Below, one piece after another: positions 26,420 through 36,882 of a stretch of DNA of 64,000 bases. The stretch comes from Burkholderiales bacterium (GTDB lineage Bacteria > Pseudomonadota > Gammaproteobacteria > Burkholderiales > UBA6910). Made by a program: the position numbers and the translations under genes. The notes under the pieces were generated by a model, which was not told the origin of the DNA, searched no databases, and saw nothing but the letters and a program-made list of their open reading frames with translations. The stretch covers positions 1,183,501-1,247,500 of the forward strand of contig BPKG01000001.1 of the NCBI GenBank assembly GCA_026005015.1, in the 5' to 3' direction. Each line of letters opens with the position of its first letter. The stretch's first letter is position 1.

Positions 26420-26448
26420 CTTGAAATCCCCGGCGGGCGCCGCCATAG
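26420..26448 (+). promoter_or_regulatory. sigma-32 (heat-shock) promoter for grpE
   Basis: CTTGAAA is a perfect sigma-32 -35 element. CGCCATAG, 14 bases further, matches six of eight positions of the -10 element CCCCATNT. It ends 37 bases before the grpE ATG. Confidence 0.75.
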
Positions 26449-26485
26449 CAAATTTAATTCTTCAGTTCACTGGAGGAACGTGCCT

Positions 26486-27097
26486 ATGCAAGAAATCGAG
26501 CGGGACAAGGTCCCTTCCCCGGAGCCGATGGGCGCCCCCGCCGTCGAGGGAGCCACGGAAGCAAGGGAGCCGGCCCCGTCCGGCGCTCCTGAACAAACCC
26601 TAGCCCAGGCGCCGGAGCCCGACGTGATCGCCAGTCTGGAGGAGACGCTGAAAAAAGCCGAGCAAGCCGCCCAGGAACACTACGACGCCTGGCTGCGGGC
26701 GAAGGCGGAGGCGGACAACCTCCGCAAGCGCGCCGAGGCGGAGATCGCCAACGCCCACAAGTACGCGGTGGAGAGCTTTTCGACCCAGTTGCTGCCCATC
26801 AAGGACAGCCTGGAGACCACCCTCACGGTGGAGAACGCTTCCTTCGAGCAGTTGCGCGAGGGCGTGGCGCTCACCCTGAAGCTGCTCGACCAGTTGTTCG
26901 AGAAATTCGGCATCCGGGAGATCAACCCGGGCCAAGGCGAGAAGTTCGATCCCCATCGCCACCACGCCATGACCACGGTGGAGTCCGACGGCCCCGCCGG
27001 GCTGGTGATGCAGGTGATGCAGAAGGGCTATATGTTGCACGATCGAGTGATCCGTCCCGCGCTGGTGGTGGTGTCCAAGCCCAAGGCCGAGGCTTGA
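26486..27097 (+). CDS. grpE: nucleotide exchange factor GrpE
   Basis: Releases ADP from DnaK during the chaperone cycle. The 203 residues have an acidic, proline-rich N-terminus (1-50), a long coiled coil with AEADNLRKRAEAEIANAHKY, and the beta domain with DPHRHHAMTTVE and VMQKGYMLHDRVIRPALVVV. The ATG is used, with GGAGGA nine bases upstream; a GTG two codons earlier is possible. It is the first gene of grpE-dnaK-dnaJ, led by a sigma-32 type promoter. Confidence 0.97.
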   Translation: MQEIERDKVPSPEPMGAPAVEGATEAREPAPSGAPEQTLAQAPEPDVIASLEETLKKAEQAAQEHYDAWLRAKAEADNLRKRAEAEIANAHKYAVESFSTQLLPIKDSLETTLTVENASFEQLREGVALTLKLLDQLFEKFGIREINPGQGEKFDPHRHHAMTTVESDGPAGLVMQVMQKGYMLHDRVIRPALVVVSKPKAEA

Positions 27098-27165
27098 AAT
27101 AGGGCAGCCGCGCCCGCATTTACCACCTACGGAAAAATCCAGACTTTTCAAAAAGGAACAGGCTT

Positions 27166-29072
<1,907 letters not shown>

Positions 29073-29090
29073 GCAGCCCTGACGGACGGA

Positions 29091-29143
29091 AAGGCGCAGA
29101 GACGCTGAGAAGGCGGGTCTTCTCGGCATATACTCTGCGCCTT
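29091..29143. repeat. two-tier palindrome between dnaK and dnaJ
   Basis: Outer arms AAGGCGCAGAG and CTCTGCGCCTT are perfectly complementary over 11 bases. Inside them GAGAAG and CTTCTC form a second stem around GCGGGT. There is no T-tract, so it is not an ordinary terminator. It looks like a REP-like interspersed palindrome and would separate the dnaK and dnaJ messages. Confidence 0.75.
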
Positions 29144-29171
29144 GTCGTCTTATGCGGTCCGCCACCGAGCC

Positions 29172-30293
29172 ATGGCTAAGCGAGATTACTACGAGGTGCT
29201 GGGCGTCAACCGGGACGCCTCCGACGAGGAAATCAAGAAGGCGTACCGGCGCCTCGCCATGAAGTACCACCCGGACCGCAACCCGGACAACCCCCAGGCG
29301 GAGGAGCGTTTCAAGGAGGTCAAAGAGGCCTTCGAGGTGCTCTCCGATCCGGACAAGCGGGCCGCCTACGATCAGTTCGGCCACGCCGGCGTGGACGCAG
29401 CCGCAGGCGCCGGGGCCGGGTTCGGCGGTTTCGGCAGCTTCGCCGACGCCTTCGGCGACATCTTCGGCGACATCTTCGGCACGGGCGGGCGTACCCGCGC
29501 CTCCATGTACCGGGGTGCGGACCTGCGCTACAACCTGGAGATCACCCTGGAGCAGGCAGCGCGGGGCACCGAGACCAAGATCCGGGTGCCCACGCTAGCC
29601 ACCTGCGAAGCGTGTCACGGGTCGGGGGCTCGGCCGGGAAGCGGTCCCGTCACCTGCCCCACCTGCCGCGGCCACGGCCAGGTGCGGATGCAGCAGGGCT
29701 TCTTTTCCATCCAGCAAACTTGCCCCACCTGCCACGGCACGGGCAAGCACGTCCCCCATCCCTGCGGCAACTGTGGCGGCAGCGGCCGCGTGAAGAAGCA
29801 CAAGACCCTGTCGGTGAAGATCCCGCCGGGGGTGGACGACGGGGACCGCATCCGCCTCTCCGGCGAAGGGGAGGCGGGATTCTCGGGCGGCGGGCCGGGG
29901 GACCTCTACGTGGTGATCCACATCGCGCCCCATCCGGTGTTCACCCGGGACGGCAACGATCTCCACTGCGAAATGCCCATCAGCTTCGCCACCGCCGCCC
30001 TGGGGGGCGAGATCGAGATCCCCACCCTGGAAGGGGCGGCCAAGATCCGCATTCCCCCCGAGACCCAGTCGGGCAAGGTGTTCCGGCTGCGGGGCAAGGG
30101 CATCAAGGCCCTGCGCTCGAACGCCGTCGGCGACCTCCTGGTTCACGTGGTGGTGGAGACCCCGGTCAACCTTACGCCCCGGCAAAAGGAGCTGCTGGAG
30201 GAGTTCGAGCGCCTTTCCCGGGAGGGGGGCGAGCACCACAACCCTCGCCACAAGAGCTGGATGGACAAGGTGCGGGAGTTTTTCCAGCCCTGA
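29172..30293 (+). CDS. dnaJ: chaperone DnaJ
   Basis: The Hsp40 co-chaperone that stimulates DnaK ATPase. It has 373 residues: J domain with HPD at 33-35, a Gly/Phe-rich stretch (about 70-105), four zinc repeats [24 protein letters not shown] and CGNCGGSG, and the C-terminal peptide-binding domain. The start [11 protein letters not shown] was chosen over ten extra codons. It lies 99 bases after dnaK, across a strong palindrome, and converges with the peptide transporter gene. Confidence 0.97.
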   Translation: MAKRDYYEVLGVNRDASDEEIKKAYRRLAMKYHPDRNPDNPQAEERFKEVKEAFEVLSDPDKRAAYDQFGHAGVDAAAGAGAGFGGFGSFADAFGDIFGDIFGTGGRTRASMYRGADLRYNLEITLEQAARGTETKIRVPTLATCEACHGSGARPGSGPVTCPTCRGHGQVRMQQGFFSIQQTCPTCHGTGKHVPHPCGNCGGSGRVKKHKTLSVKIPPGVDDGDRIRLSGEGEAGFSGGGPGDLYVVIHIAPHPVFTRDGNDLHCEMPISFATAALGGEIEIPTLEGAAKIRIPPETQSGKVFRLRGKGIKALRSNAVGDLLVHVVVETPVNLTPRQKELLEEFERLSREGGEHHNPRHKSWMDKVREFFQP

Positions 30294-30320
30294 TCCTGCC
30301 CTGCTCCCCTTGACGTCCCG

Positions 30321-31700
30321 CTACAGGCGCCCGTGGCCCAGCCGGCGAAGACAAGGCGAGAGGGCCGCCAAGGCGAGCCCCGCCCCGAGGGAGGTGACCA
30401 CGAAGATCAGGAAGAAGTCCGCCTGGCCGCCCAGCAGCCGGAAGTATTCGCCGCTGGCTACCCGCTCCAGCATCCCGGCCAGATAGCCTCCGATCAGGTT
30501 CGCCGCGAAGTTGGAGAGGAACCACACCCCCATCAGCATGGACGCGAAGCGCACCGGCGCGAGCCGCGTCACCATGGAAAGCCCCACGGGAGACAGGCAC
30601 AGCTCCCCCAGCGTGTGGAGCAGGTAGGCGGCCACCAGCCACCCCGGACCCACGAGCCCCGGCCCTCCGCCCGCCGTGCCCACCGCCAGGACGGCGAAAC
30701 CCGCCCCCAGGAAAAAGAGGCCCAAGGCCATCTTCATGGGGGTGGACGGTCCCCGGCCGCTCCCGTCCAGGCGCCGCCACAGGACGGAGGCCACGGGCGC
30801 CAGCACCAGAATGAAGGCCGGGTTGAGGGCCTGGAACCAGGCGGCCGGAATCGAGGTGAGGGGCACCAGCGGGGCGAGCCATTCGGGGATGCTACGGTCG
30901 GTGGAGCGCTCGGCGAATACGGTCATGCTAGAGCCCGCCTGCTCGTAGGCCATCCAGAAGAAGACCACGAAGAGCGACGTAAGGCACAGGGCCAGCACCC
31001 GATGCCGGTCTTCCGGGCCGGAGGGGGCGCTCGCCGCCGAAACCGCAACGGCCCGGACGGGACGGCTTCCCACGTCCCCGAGCCACCGGGGGCGGCCCGC
31101 CAGGTAAGCCGCCAGCCCCAGCACCATGCCGACCCCCGCCGCGGCGAAACCGTAACGCCAGCCGAAGCGGGGACTTTCCGCCAGGTAGCCGCAGACCAGG
31201 GACCCGGCCAGTCCCCCCAGATTGATCCCCATGTAGAACAAGGTGAAGGCGCTGTCCCGGCGGGGGTCCTCGGGCCCGTAGAGCTGGCCCACCATGGTGG
31301 AGACGTTGGACTTGAACAACCCGGTGCCGGCGATGATGAGGGCGAGCCCCAGGTAAAACGAGGCCGGAGTCTCCAGGGCTAGGCAGAAATGCCCCGCCGC
31401 GATGATGCCGCCGCCCGCCACCAGGGCCCGGTGGGTGCCCAGCCACCGATCGGCCAGGTAGCCGCCGATGACTGGGGTGAGATAAACGAGGCCGGTGTAC
31501 CAGCCGTACAGCCGGCTCGCCTGCTCCACGCTCCAGCCGAAGCCGCCTGCCTCGGGGGCCGCGATCAGGAACAGCACCAGGATGGCCCGCATGCCGTAGT
31601 AAGAGAAACGCTCCCACATCTCGGTGACGAAAAGGAGGGCGAGCCCCGGCGGATGGCGCGCCGGGGCGGCCCCAGACGGGAATGAAGGGGGGGCTGGCAT
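30321..31700 (-). CDS. POT-family proton-coupled oligopeptide transporter
   Basis: An inner-membrane symporter for di- and tripeptides. The 459-residue protein has about 12-14 hydrophobic segments. The POT signature is present in full: EMWERFSYYGMRAILVLF at the first helix, then GGYLADRWLGTHRALVAGG and GTGLFKSNVSTMVGQLY. The start MPAPPSFPSG was preferred over 32 extra codons that contain no membrane or signal feature, but it has a weak Shine-Dalgarno. It is a single gene between dnaJ and the glutathione transferase. The substrate is inferred from the family only. Confidence 0.88.
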   Translation of the reverse strand: MPAPPSFPSGAAPARHPPGLALLFVTEMWERFSYYGMRAILVLFLIAAPEAGGFGWSVEQASRLYGWYTGLVYLTPVIGGYLADRWLGTHRALVAGGGIIAAGHFCLALETPASFYLGLALIIAGTGLFKSNVSTMVGQLYGPEDPRRDSAFTLFYMGINLGGLAGSLVCGYLAESPRFGWRYGFAAAGVGMVLGLAAYLAGRPRWLGDVGSRPVRAVAVSAASAPSGPEDRHRVLALCLTSLFVVFFWMAYEQAGSSMTVFAERSTDRSIPEWLAPLVPLTSIPAAWFQALNPAFILVLAPVASVLWRRLDGSGRGPSTPMKMALGLFFLGAGFAVLAVGTAGGGPGLVGPGWLVAAYLLHTLGELCLSPVGLSMVTRLAPVRFASMLMGVWFLSNFAANLIGGYLAGMLERVASGEYFRLLGGQADFFLIFVVTSLGAGLALAALSPCLRRLGHGRL

Positions 31701-31874
31701 GGGCGCGAATGGAAATGTTAGCCGGGAGGCGCTGCGGCCGGGCGTCCGGTCCGATTCCGTTGGCCGGAGCGTGGAGAGTACAATGCCCCCCACCATTCCC
31801 GGGCTTGCGGACCCGCCGGCGCGAGGCCGCGTCCGTCCTCGAGCTCACCACCGGCCATCGTCGAGGAGGACTCC

Positions 31875-32495
31875 ATGCTGAAGATCTGGGGCAGGGCCAA
31901 TTCCATCAACGTGCAGAAAGTGTTGTGGTGCGCCGAGGAGCTAGGGCTCCAGTATCACCGCATCGACGCCGGCATGGAGTACGGCGTGGTGGACACCCCC
32001 CAATACCGCAGGCTCAACCCCAACGGCCTGGTGCCCACCATCGAGGACGGCCCCCTGGTGCTGTGGGAGTCCAACGCCATCGTGCGCTATCTCGCTGCCC
32101 GATACGGAGCCGGAAGCCTCTGGCCCGTGGATCCGGCGGAGCGCGCCGACGCCGACAAGTGGATGGACTGGCAGATGTCCATCCTGTGGCCGCGGCTGCG
32201 GCCCGTGTTCTGGGGTCTGGTGCGCACGCCCCCGGAGAAGCGCAACGTACAGGAGATCGAGGACGCCCGTAAGAAAACCGTCGATGCGTTCGGCATCCTG
32301 AACGAGGCCCTCGACGGACGCCCCTTCGTGGCCGGCAGCCAGCTCACCATGGGCGACCTCGTCCTGGGGGTTGCGGCCCAGCGCTGGTTCAACCTCCCGG
32401 TGGAGCGGCCCGCCATGGCCCATCTGGACGCCTGGTACCGGCGCCTCGAGGAGCGCCCGGCGTTCCGTAAGATCGTGGACCATCCCCTCACCTAG
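31875..32495 (+). CDS. glutathione S-transferase family protein
   Basis: A 206-residue cytosolic protein. The thioredoxin-like N-domain is MLKIWGRANSINVQKVLWCAEE, with NPNGLVPTIEDG and LWESNAIVRYLA, where the ES pair binds the glutathione glutamyl group. The C-terminal helical domain contains FVAGSQLTMGDLVLG, the N-capping box. A serine replaces the usual cysteine or tyrosine near residue 10. The substrate is unknown. TACAAT at 31779-31784 may be its -10 box. mgtC follows after 32 bases. Confidence 0.88.
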   Translation: MLKIWGRANSINVQKVLWCAEELGLQYHRIDAGMEYGVVDTPQYRRLNPNGLVPTIEDGPLVLWESNAIVRYLAARYGAGSLWPVDPAERADADKWMDWQMSILWPRLRPVFWGLVRTPPEKRNVQEIEDARKKTVDAFGILNEALDGRPFVAGSQLTMGDLVLGVAAQRWFNLPVERPAMAHLDAWYRRLEERPAFRKIVDHPLT

Positions 32496-32527
32496 GTCGG
32501 CCGCGGGAAACCGGACGGGAGAAGCCT

Positions 32528-33220
32528 ATGCCGGAAACCTACCTGACCGTGATCCTGCACCTCCTCGGCGCCGCCGTGGCGGGCGGCTCGATCGGCCTGG
32601 AGCGCAGCTTTCACGGCCGGCCGGCGGGCTTCCGCACCCATACCCTGGTGTGCATCGCCTCGAGCATGCTCATGCTGGTCACCCTCTACCAGTGGCAATG
32701 GCTCCCCGGCGTGCCCCTGGAGACGGTGCGCACCGACCCGACCCGCATGGCCCAGGGGATCATGACCGGCATCGGGTTTCTGGGAGCGGGGGTGATCTTC
32801 AAGGAGGGCTTGACGGTGCGGGGTCTCACCACCGCCGCCTCCATCTGGGCCACCGCGGCCGTCGGCATTCTCGTGGGGGTGGGCTTCTATTTCGCCGCGG
32901 TGCTGGCCACCCTCGCAGTGCTGGGCATCCTGTCGGTGTTTCGCTGGATCGAGCACGCCATGCCGAGCCAGTTCTACGCCCACCATCACGTGCGATTCGC
33001 CCGAGAGGCGGCCATGCCCGAGCAGGAGCTGCGCCGGCTCATCGCCTCCCACGGCTTCAGCATCGCCAACATGAACTATCGCCTGACCGGCGAGGGCAGG
33101 TTCTTCGAATACGGCATGGTGATCCGCACCACTTCCCCCGACAACATGCGGCGGCTCGCCGAAACGCTGCGCGCCTGCGAGCCGGTGCTGGAGTTTCGCA
33201 TCTCTCCGGCCGGGGATTGA
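32528..33220 (+). CDS. MgtC/SapB family membrane protein
   Basis: A 230-residue inner-membrane protein. Residues 1-140 hold about four helices with the MgtC signature GGSIGLERSFHGRPAGFRTH and GIGFLGAGVIFKEGLTVRGLTTAASIWATAAVG (as separate segments). The rest is a soluble ACT-like tail ending EFRISPAGD. MgtC relatives help growth in low magnesium or inhibit the F-type ATP synthase in pathogens; the role here is open. Likely co-transcribed with the glutathione transferase gene and convergent with the depolymerase. Confidence 0.88.
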   Translation: MPETYLTVILHLLGAAVAGGSIGLERSFHGRPAGFRTHTLVCIASSMLMLVTLYQWQWLPGVPLETVRTDPTRMAQGIMTGIGFLGAGVIFKEGLTVRGLTTAASIWATAAVGILVGVGFYFAAVLATLAVLGILSVFRWIEHAMPSQFYAHHHVRFAREAAMPEQELRRLIASHGFSIANMNYRLTGEGRFFEYGMVIRTTSPDNMRRLAETLRACEPVLEFRISPAGD

Positions 33221-33257
33221 ACGCGGAACGATCCCGGAACCGGCGGTCCCGGCCCCC

Positions 33258-34730
33258 TCAGGGACACGGGCCGACCCGGTAGCCCCCGTCCGCCCGCCGC
33301 AGGGTCGTTTCCTTGAAGGGCGACCACAGTCCCATGGGCTCGTGGGACCCCCGGGCGTAGGTCCAGCCCCACGCCACGTAGGCCCGGCCCCGCCGGACGT
33401 GGGTCACGTTGTCGCTGAAATACGGATCGCAGGCGGGCGGCCGAGGCCGGGTGCGCAGGACCGTGCGCCCGACCTCCCGCCGTTCGTTCCCCACTTGGGC
33501 CAACACCCGGTAGACGTACCCGGTCTCGGGCCGAAGCCCGTGGTCGGCGAAGCTCGGTCCCTGCACCGGGTGGAACGCCGATGACGGCCCATCCCCCGAC
33601 TCGCGGATCACCTCGTAGCCGTTTGCCCCGGGCACCGGCGTCCAGGCGAGGGCCACCGCGCCTTCGGCCGCATCCGCCCACAGGGCAGGCTCGGAAGGAA
33701 GCGCGGCCCGGATCTGCGGGCCGCTGGAAGCGCCCTCCGCCAACCGGTCCAGCATGGCCCGCACCGCCTTGATCTGGGCGCCGTCCTTCTGGGCATAGAC
33801 GGGACCGGTGTAGCCCCACCAATCCCAGCACCCCTTGGGATTGAACGGCCAGGCCCAGGTGGCGGTGGTCTGGGGATAGAGCACGATGAGGCGGTTCGCC
33901 TCCGCCCAGGCGTTGTAGCCAGCGTGGCGTGCGTAGGCGTCGCCGATGCGGCCGGCATATTGCAGGCAGCCGTGGAAGGCCACGTGCACCCGGCAGCGGC
34001 CCTCTTCCTCGCACGCCCGGGGCACGTACACGTAGCCCTCGTCGGCGAGGCCGATGCGGCGCGGGGCGCCGCCGGCGAATTCCCCCTGGTCGAAGCGCCT
34101 GAGCCGTTCCCGGGACGCCGCGGTGGGGGGCGCGAGACGCCCGTGGAGGAACTGGAGAAGCGCCCCGGCGCCGTCGTAATCGCAATCGGCCAGGTACTGC
34201 CCGCCGGTCATGGAACAGGCGGTGCCGTAGTCCCGGGTCACCTGGGCATGGCCCGCCGGAAGGGCCGTCTGGTGGAAGATCTGGGCCTGGGGCACGAAAT
34301 GGGCGTAGTAGCGCACCAGGGCTTCGGTCACCGGACGGCGCACCACCCCGTCGTTGTAGCCCGAGAACACCCACACCCGGGCGCGGGCCAGGGGGGCGAG
34401 GGAATCGATCCGGCCCTCCGCCGCCCATCGGCGGGTCAGGGCGACGAGTCGGGGCACGTCCGGCTCCCCTTCCATGCAGGAGAAACGGGCGCTGTCCAGA
34501 TCTCCTTGGGCGCAGGCGTAGGGCCCGGCGGCGAAGACGCCCACCCCCTCCACCAGGGTCCCATGGGCCAGATGGAACTGGACCGCCATGTAGCCGCCGG
34601 AAGAGATCCCCGAGACGGAGGTTCCGGCCAGGTCGGCGCCATAGGCCCCGAGCCGCTCGGCCCCAAGAGCGCAGGCCGTTGCCAGCCAGAGAATCGGCGC
34701 GGCGAGGACACAACGGGAAGGCAAACCCAT
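33258..34730 (-). CDS. secreted short-chain polyhydroxyalkanoate depolymerase (type 2 catalytic domain)
   Basis: The domain order is signal peptide (1-24), catalytic domain, fibronectin type III-like linker (about 335-430) and a C-terminal 60-residue domain. The lipase box GISSG puts the nucleophile at Ser43, very near the N-terminus. FSGYNDGVV, LPAGHAQ and the oxyanion-hole HGC in VAFHGCLQY follow in that order, which is the permuted type 2 arrangement. The last domain has NVTHVRRGRAYVAWG and GSHEPMGLWSPF, similar to polyester-binding domains of these enzymes. It would degrade extracellular poly(3-hydroxybutyrate). The ATG giving MGLPSRC was chosen for the signal peptide; a GTG 11 codons earlier is open. 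Confidence 0.85.
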   Translation of the reverse strand: MGLPSRCVLAAPILWLATACALGAERLGAYGADLAGTSVSGISSGGYMAVQFHLAHGTLVEGVGVFAAGPYACAQGDLDSARFSCMEGEPDVPRLVALTRRWAAEGRIDSLAPLARARVWVFSGYNDGVVRRPVTEALVRYYAHFVPQAQIFHQTALPAGHAQVTRDYGTACSMTGGQYLADCDYDGAGALLQFLHGRLAPPTAASRERLRRFDQGEFAGGAPRRIGLADEGYVYVPRACEEEGRCRVHVAFHGCLQYAGRIGDAYARHAGYNAWAEANRLIVLYPQTTATWAWPFNPKGCWDWWGYTGPVYAQKDGAQIKAVRAMLDRLAEGASSGPQIRAALPSEPALWADAAEGAVALAWTPVPGANGYEVIRESGDGPSSAFHPVQGPSFADHGLRPETGYVYRVLAQVGNERREVGRTVLRTRPRPPACDPYFSDNVTHVRRGRAYVAWGWTYARGSHEPMGLWSPFKETTLRRADGGYRVGPCP

Positions 34731-34872
34731 GCCGGCATAGTAGAGGGGGACTCGCCGGGGCACAAATCCCGCCCCACGGTTTCAAAAATTTCATGAAGAG
34801 GGCTGTAAACTTGGCGGCTCGAGCGGATCCCTCGGACCATTCCTTCATCCTGCACCGGAAGCAAATCACCGG

Positions 34873-36420
34873 ATGAACCTCACCCGCCGCGCCTTTCTCC
34901 TCGGGCTCGCGGGCCTGGCGGCGGCGGGCTGCGCTCCCCGCGTCGTCGCGCCGGCTCCCGCCGGGCGCGACCCCTTCACCCTGGGGGTCGCATCGGGTTA
35001 TCCGCGTCCCCACGGCTTCGTGCTGTGGACGCGGCTCGCCCCGGAGCCCCTGGCGACGGGCGGCGGCATGCCTCCCGCCCCGGTGCCCGTCGCCTGGGAA
35101 GTGGGCACCGACGAGACCTTCGCCCGGGTCCTGGCCCGGGGCGAGGCCGTGGCCCTGCCGGAACTGGCCCACGCGGTCCACGTGGAAGTGACCGGGCTCG
35201 AGCCCGGCCGCTGGTACCACTACCGCTTCCGCACCGGCGATGCGGTGAGCCCCGTGGGCCGCACCCGCACCGCCCCCGGTGGGGCGGTCTCCCGCCTGGC
35301 CCTGGCCTTCGCCTCGTGCCAGCACTACGAGCACGGCCACTACGCCGCCTACCGCCACATGGCCGCCGAGCCCCTGGACCTGGTGGTGCACGTGGGGGAC
35401 TACATCTACGAATCCAGCGGTCTTGCGGCGAACAAGGTACGCTCCCACGGGGCGGGGGAAGCGCTGACCCTGGAAGACTACCGTCGGCGCTACGCCCTGT
35501 ACCGGCTGGACCCCGCCCTCCAGGCGGCCCACGCGGCCTTCCCCTGGCTCGCCACCTGGGACGATCACGAGGTGGACAACGACTACGCGGGCGACCGGAG
35601 CCAGGACTGGGACGAGCGGGAGACCTTCCTCGCCCGGCGGGCGGCGGCCTACCAGGCCTATTACGAGCACATGCCCCTGCCCCGAACCGCCCGGCCCTCC
35701 GGGCCCGCGATGCAACTCTACGCCCAGGCCGGCTTCGGCCCCCTGGCCCGCTTTTTCGTCCTGGACGGCCGCCAGTACCGGGATCCCCAGCCCTGCCCGC
35801 GGCCCTGGCGGAGCGGCGGCAGAACGGTGGACCGGGAAAACTGCCCGCAGCGGCTCGATCCGGCCCGCTCCATGCTGGGGTTGCGCCAGGAGCGCTGGCT
35901 CACGGAGGGTCTCCAGCGGACCCGGGCCAGGTGGAACCTGATCGCCCAGCAGACCATGATGGCCCAAGCGGACCGGCAGCCGGGGCCCGGCCAGGCTTTC
36001 TGGACCGACAGCTGGGACGGCTACCCGGCCGCCCGCAGGCGCCTGCTGGAAACCCTGGCGGCCCAAGGCGTCCCCAATCCCCTGATCTTGAGCGGCGACA
36101 TCCACGCTTTCGCGGTGAGCGAGCTCAAGATCGATTTCGACGATCCCGGCTCGGCCCCGGTGGCGAGCGAGCTGGTCACCACCTCCATCAGCTCCCGGGG
36201 CTTCTCCTGGCGCCGGATCCAGGAAATGGTGGAGGACAACCCCCACATCCTGTTCGCCGACAGCCGCTTCCGCGGCTATACCACCCTGGAGCTCACCCCG
36301 GACCGGGCCGTGGCGCGGCTTAGGGCCCTGCACGACGTCGCGAACCCGGAAAGCCCGATCCGCACCCTGGCGGAATTCGCGGTGGAAAACGGGCGTCCCG
36401 GTCCCCGGCGGCGGGCCTGA
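34873..36420 (+). CDS. phoD: PhoD-type alkaline phosphatase/phosphodiesterase, Tat-exported lipoprotein
   Basis: It has a twin-arginine signal (LTRRAFLLGLAGLAAAGC) whose end, AAGC, is also a lipobox with Cys20, so the 515-residue protein is probably a Tat-dependent lipoprotein. The N-terminal Ig-like domain is followed by the metallophosphatase: FASCQHYEHGHY, VVHVGDYIYES, TWDDHEVDNDYAGD, and SGDIHAF near the end, the metal ligands of the PhoD family. It would release phosphate from phosphate esters outside the cytoplasm. I looked for a Pho box upstream and found only a half-site. It is divergent from the depolymerase and converges with the small membrane protein gene. Confidence 0.88.
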   Translation: MNLTRRAFLLGLAGLAAAGCAPRVVAPAPAGRDPFTLGVASGYPRPHGFVLWTRLAPEPLATGGGMPPAPVPVAWEVGTDETFARVLARGEAVALPELAHAVHVEVTGLEPGRWYHYRFRTGDAVSPVGRTRTAPGGAVSRLALAFASCQHYEHGHYAAYRHMAAEPLDLVVHVGDYIYESSGLAANKVRSHGAGEALTLEDYRRRYALYRLDPALQAAHAAFPWLATWDDHEVDNDYAGDRSQDWDERETFLARRAAAYQAYYEHMPLPRTARPSGPAMQLYAQAGFGPLARFFVLDGRQYRDPQPCPRPWRSGGRTVDRENCPQRLDPARSMLGLRQERWLTEGLQRTRARWNLIAQQTMMAQADRQPGPGQAFWTDSWDGYPAARRRLLETLAAQGVPNPLILSGDIHAFAVSELKIDFDDPGSAPVASELVTTSISSRGFSWRRIQEMVEDNPHILFADSRFRGYTTLELTPDRAVARLRALHDVANPESPIRTLAEFAVENGRPGPRRRA

Positions 36421-36433
36421 GGCGTTCGCCCTC

Positions 36434-36859
36434 TCATCCGCCCAGCCGCGCCACTACCGCCACCGCGCCGAGAAACTGCAGGGCGTTGATCCACACCGAC
36501 AGGCGGTGGAGCCGGTCGAAGCGGGCGTGGGCCTCCTCGTCCCCCGCCGCGGCCGCGTCCCGGTGCCGCTGGATGACCGGCAACAGCCACCGGCGCAGGG
36601 CCAGCGCCGCGAAACCCACTGCGGCCATCACGACCGCCTCCGCCGGGCGCACCCAAGCCAGCGCCCCGGCGGCCGCGAGCCCGCCGATCCCCACCACCAG
36701 GTGGTACCAGGGAAACAGGGCGCGAAGGAACTGGCCCGCCGCGGCAGCCTCCAGCCGGGTGAAGACGAGGGGCGCCACCACGGCGCTGAAGAAGGCCATG
36801 CTTCCCATCACTAGGGCGGAAGCCAGCAGCCCGATCTTGATGGCGATGAGGGATCCCAT
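36434..36859 (-). CDS. DUF4149-like small integral membrane protein
   Basis: 141 residues with four hydrophobic helices (about 5-25, 44-62, 68-85 and 122-138). GSMAFFSAVVAPLVF, FPWYHL and HRLSVWINALQFLGAV recall the DUF4149/TMEM205-like family of unknown function. The start MGSLIAIKIG was chosen; the open frame runs far upstream through the next gene. It lies 23 bases behind the DUF6644-like gene and is probably the last gene of that unit. Confidence 0.65.
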   Translation of the reverse strand: MGSLIAIKIGLLASALVMGSMAFFSAVVAPLVFTRLEAAAAGQFLRALFPWYHLVVGIGGLAAAGALAWVRPAEAVVMAAVGFAALALRRWLLPVIQRHRDAAAAGDEEAHARFDRLHRLSVWINALQFLGAVAVVARLGG

Positions 36860-36882
36860 GGCGAAGCCGGCGGTGCGGGGCT

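Noticed and set aside
34764-34872. A Pho box upstream of the phoD-like gene.
   Set aside because: Only one CTGTAA-like half is present; the second repeat at 11-base distance is not. The gene may still belong to the Pho regulon but the sequence does not show it.
33076-36333. A 1085-codon open frame on the minus strand.
   Set aside because: It is the antisense shadow of the phoD-like gene and runs across the depolymerase in another frame; GC-rich codons suppress stops. The composition is low-complexity Gly/Arg/Pro and no motif is visible.
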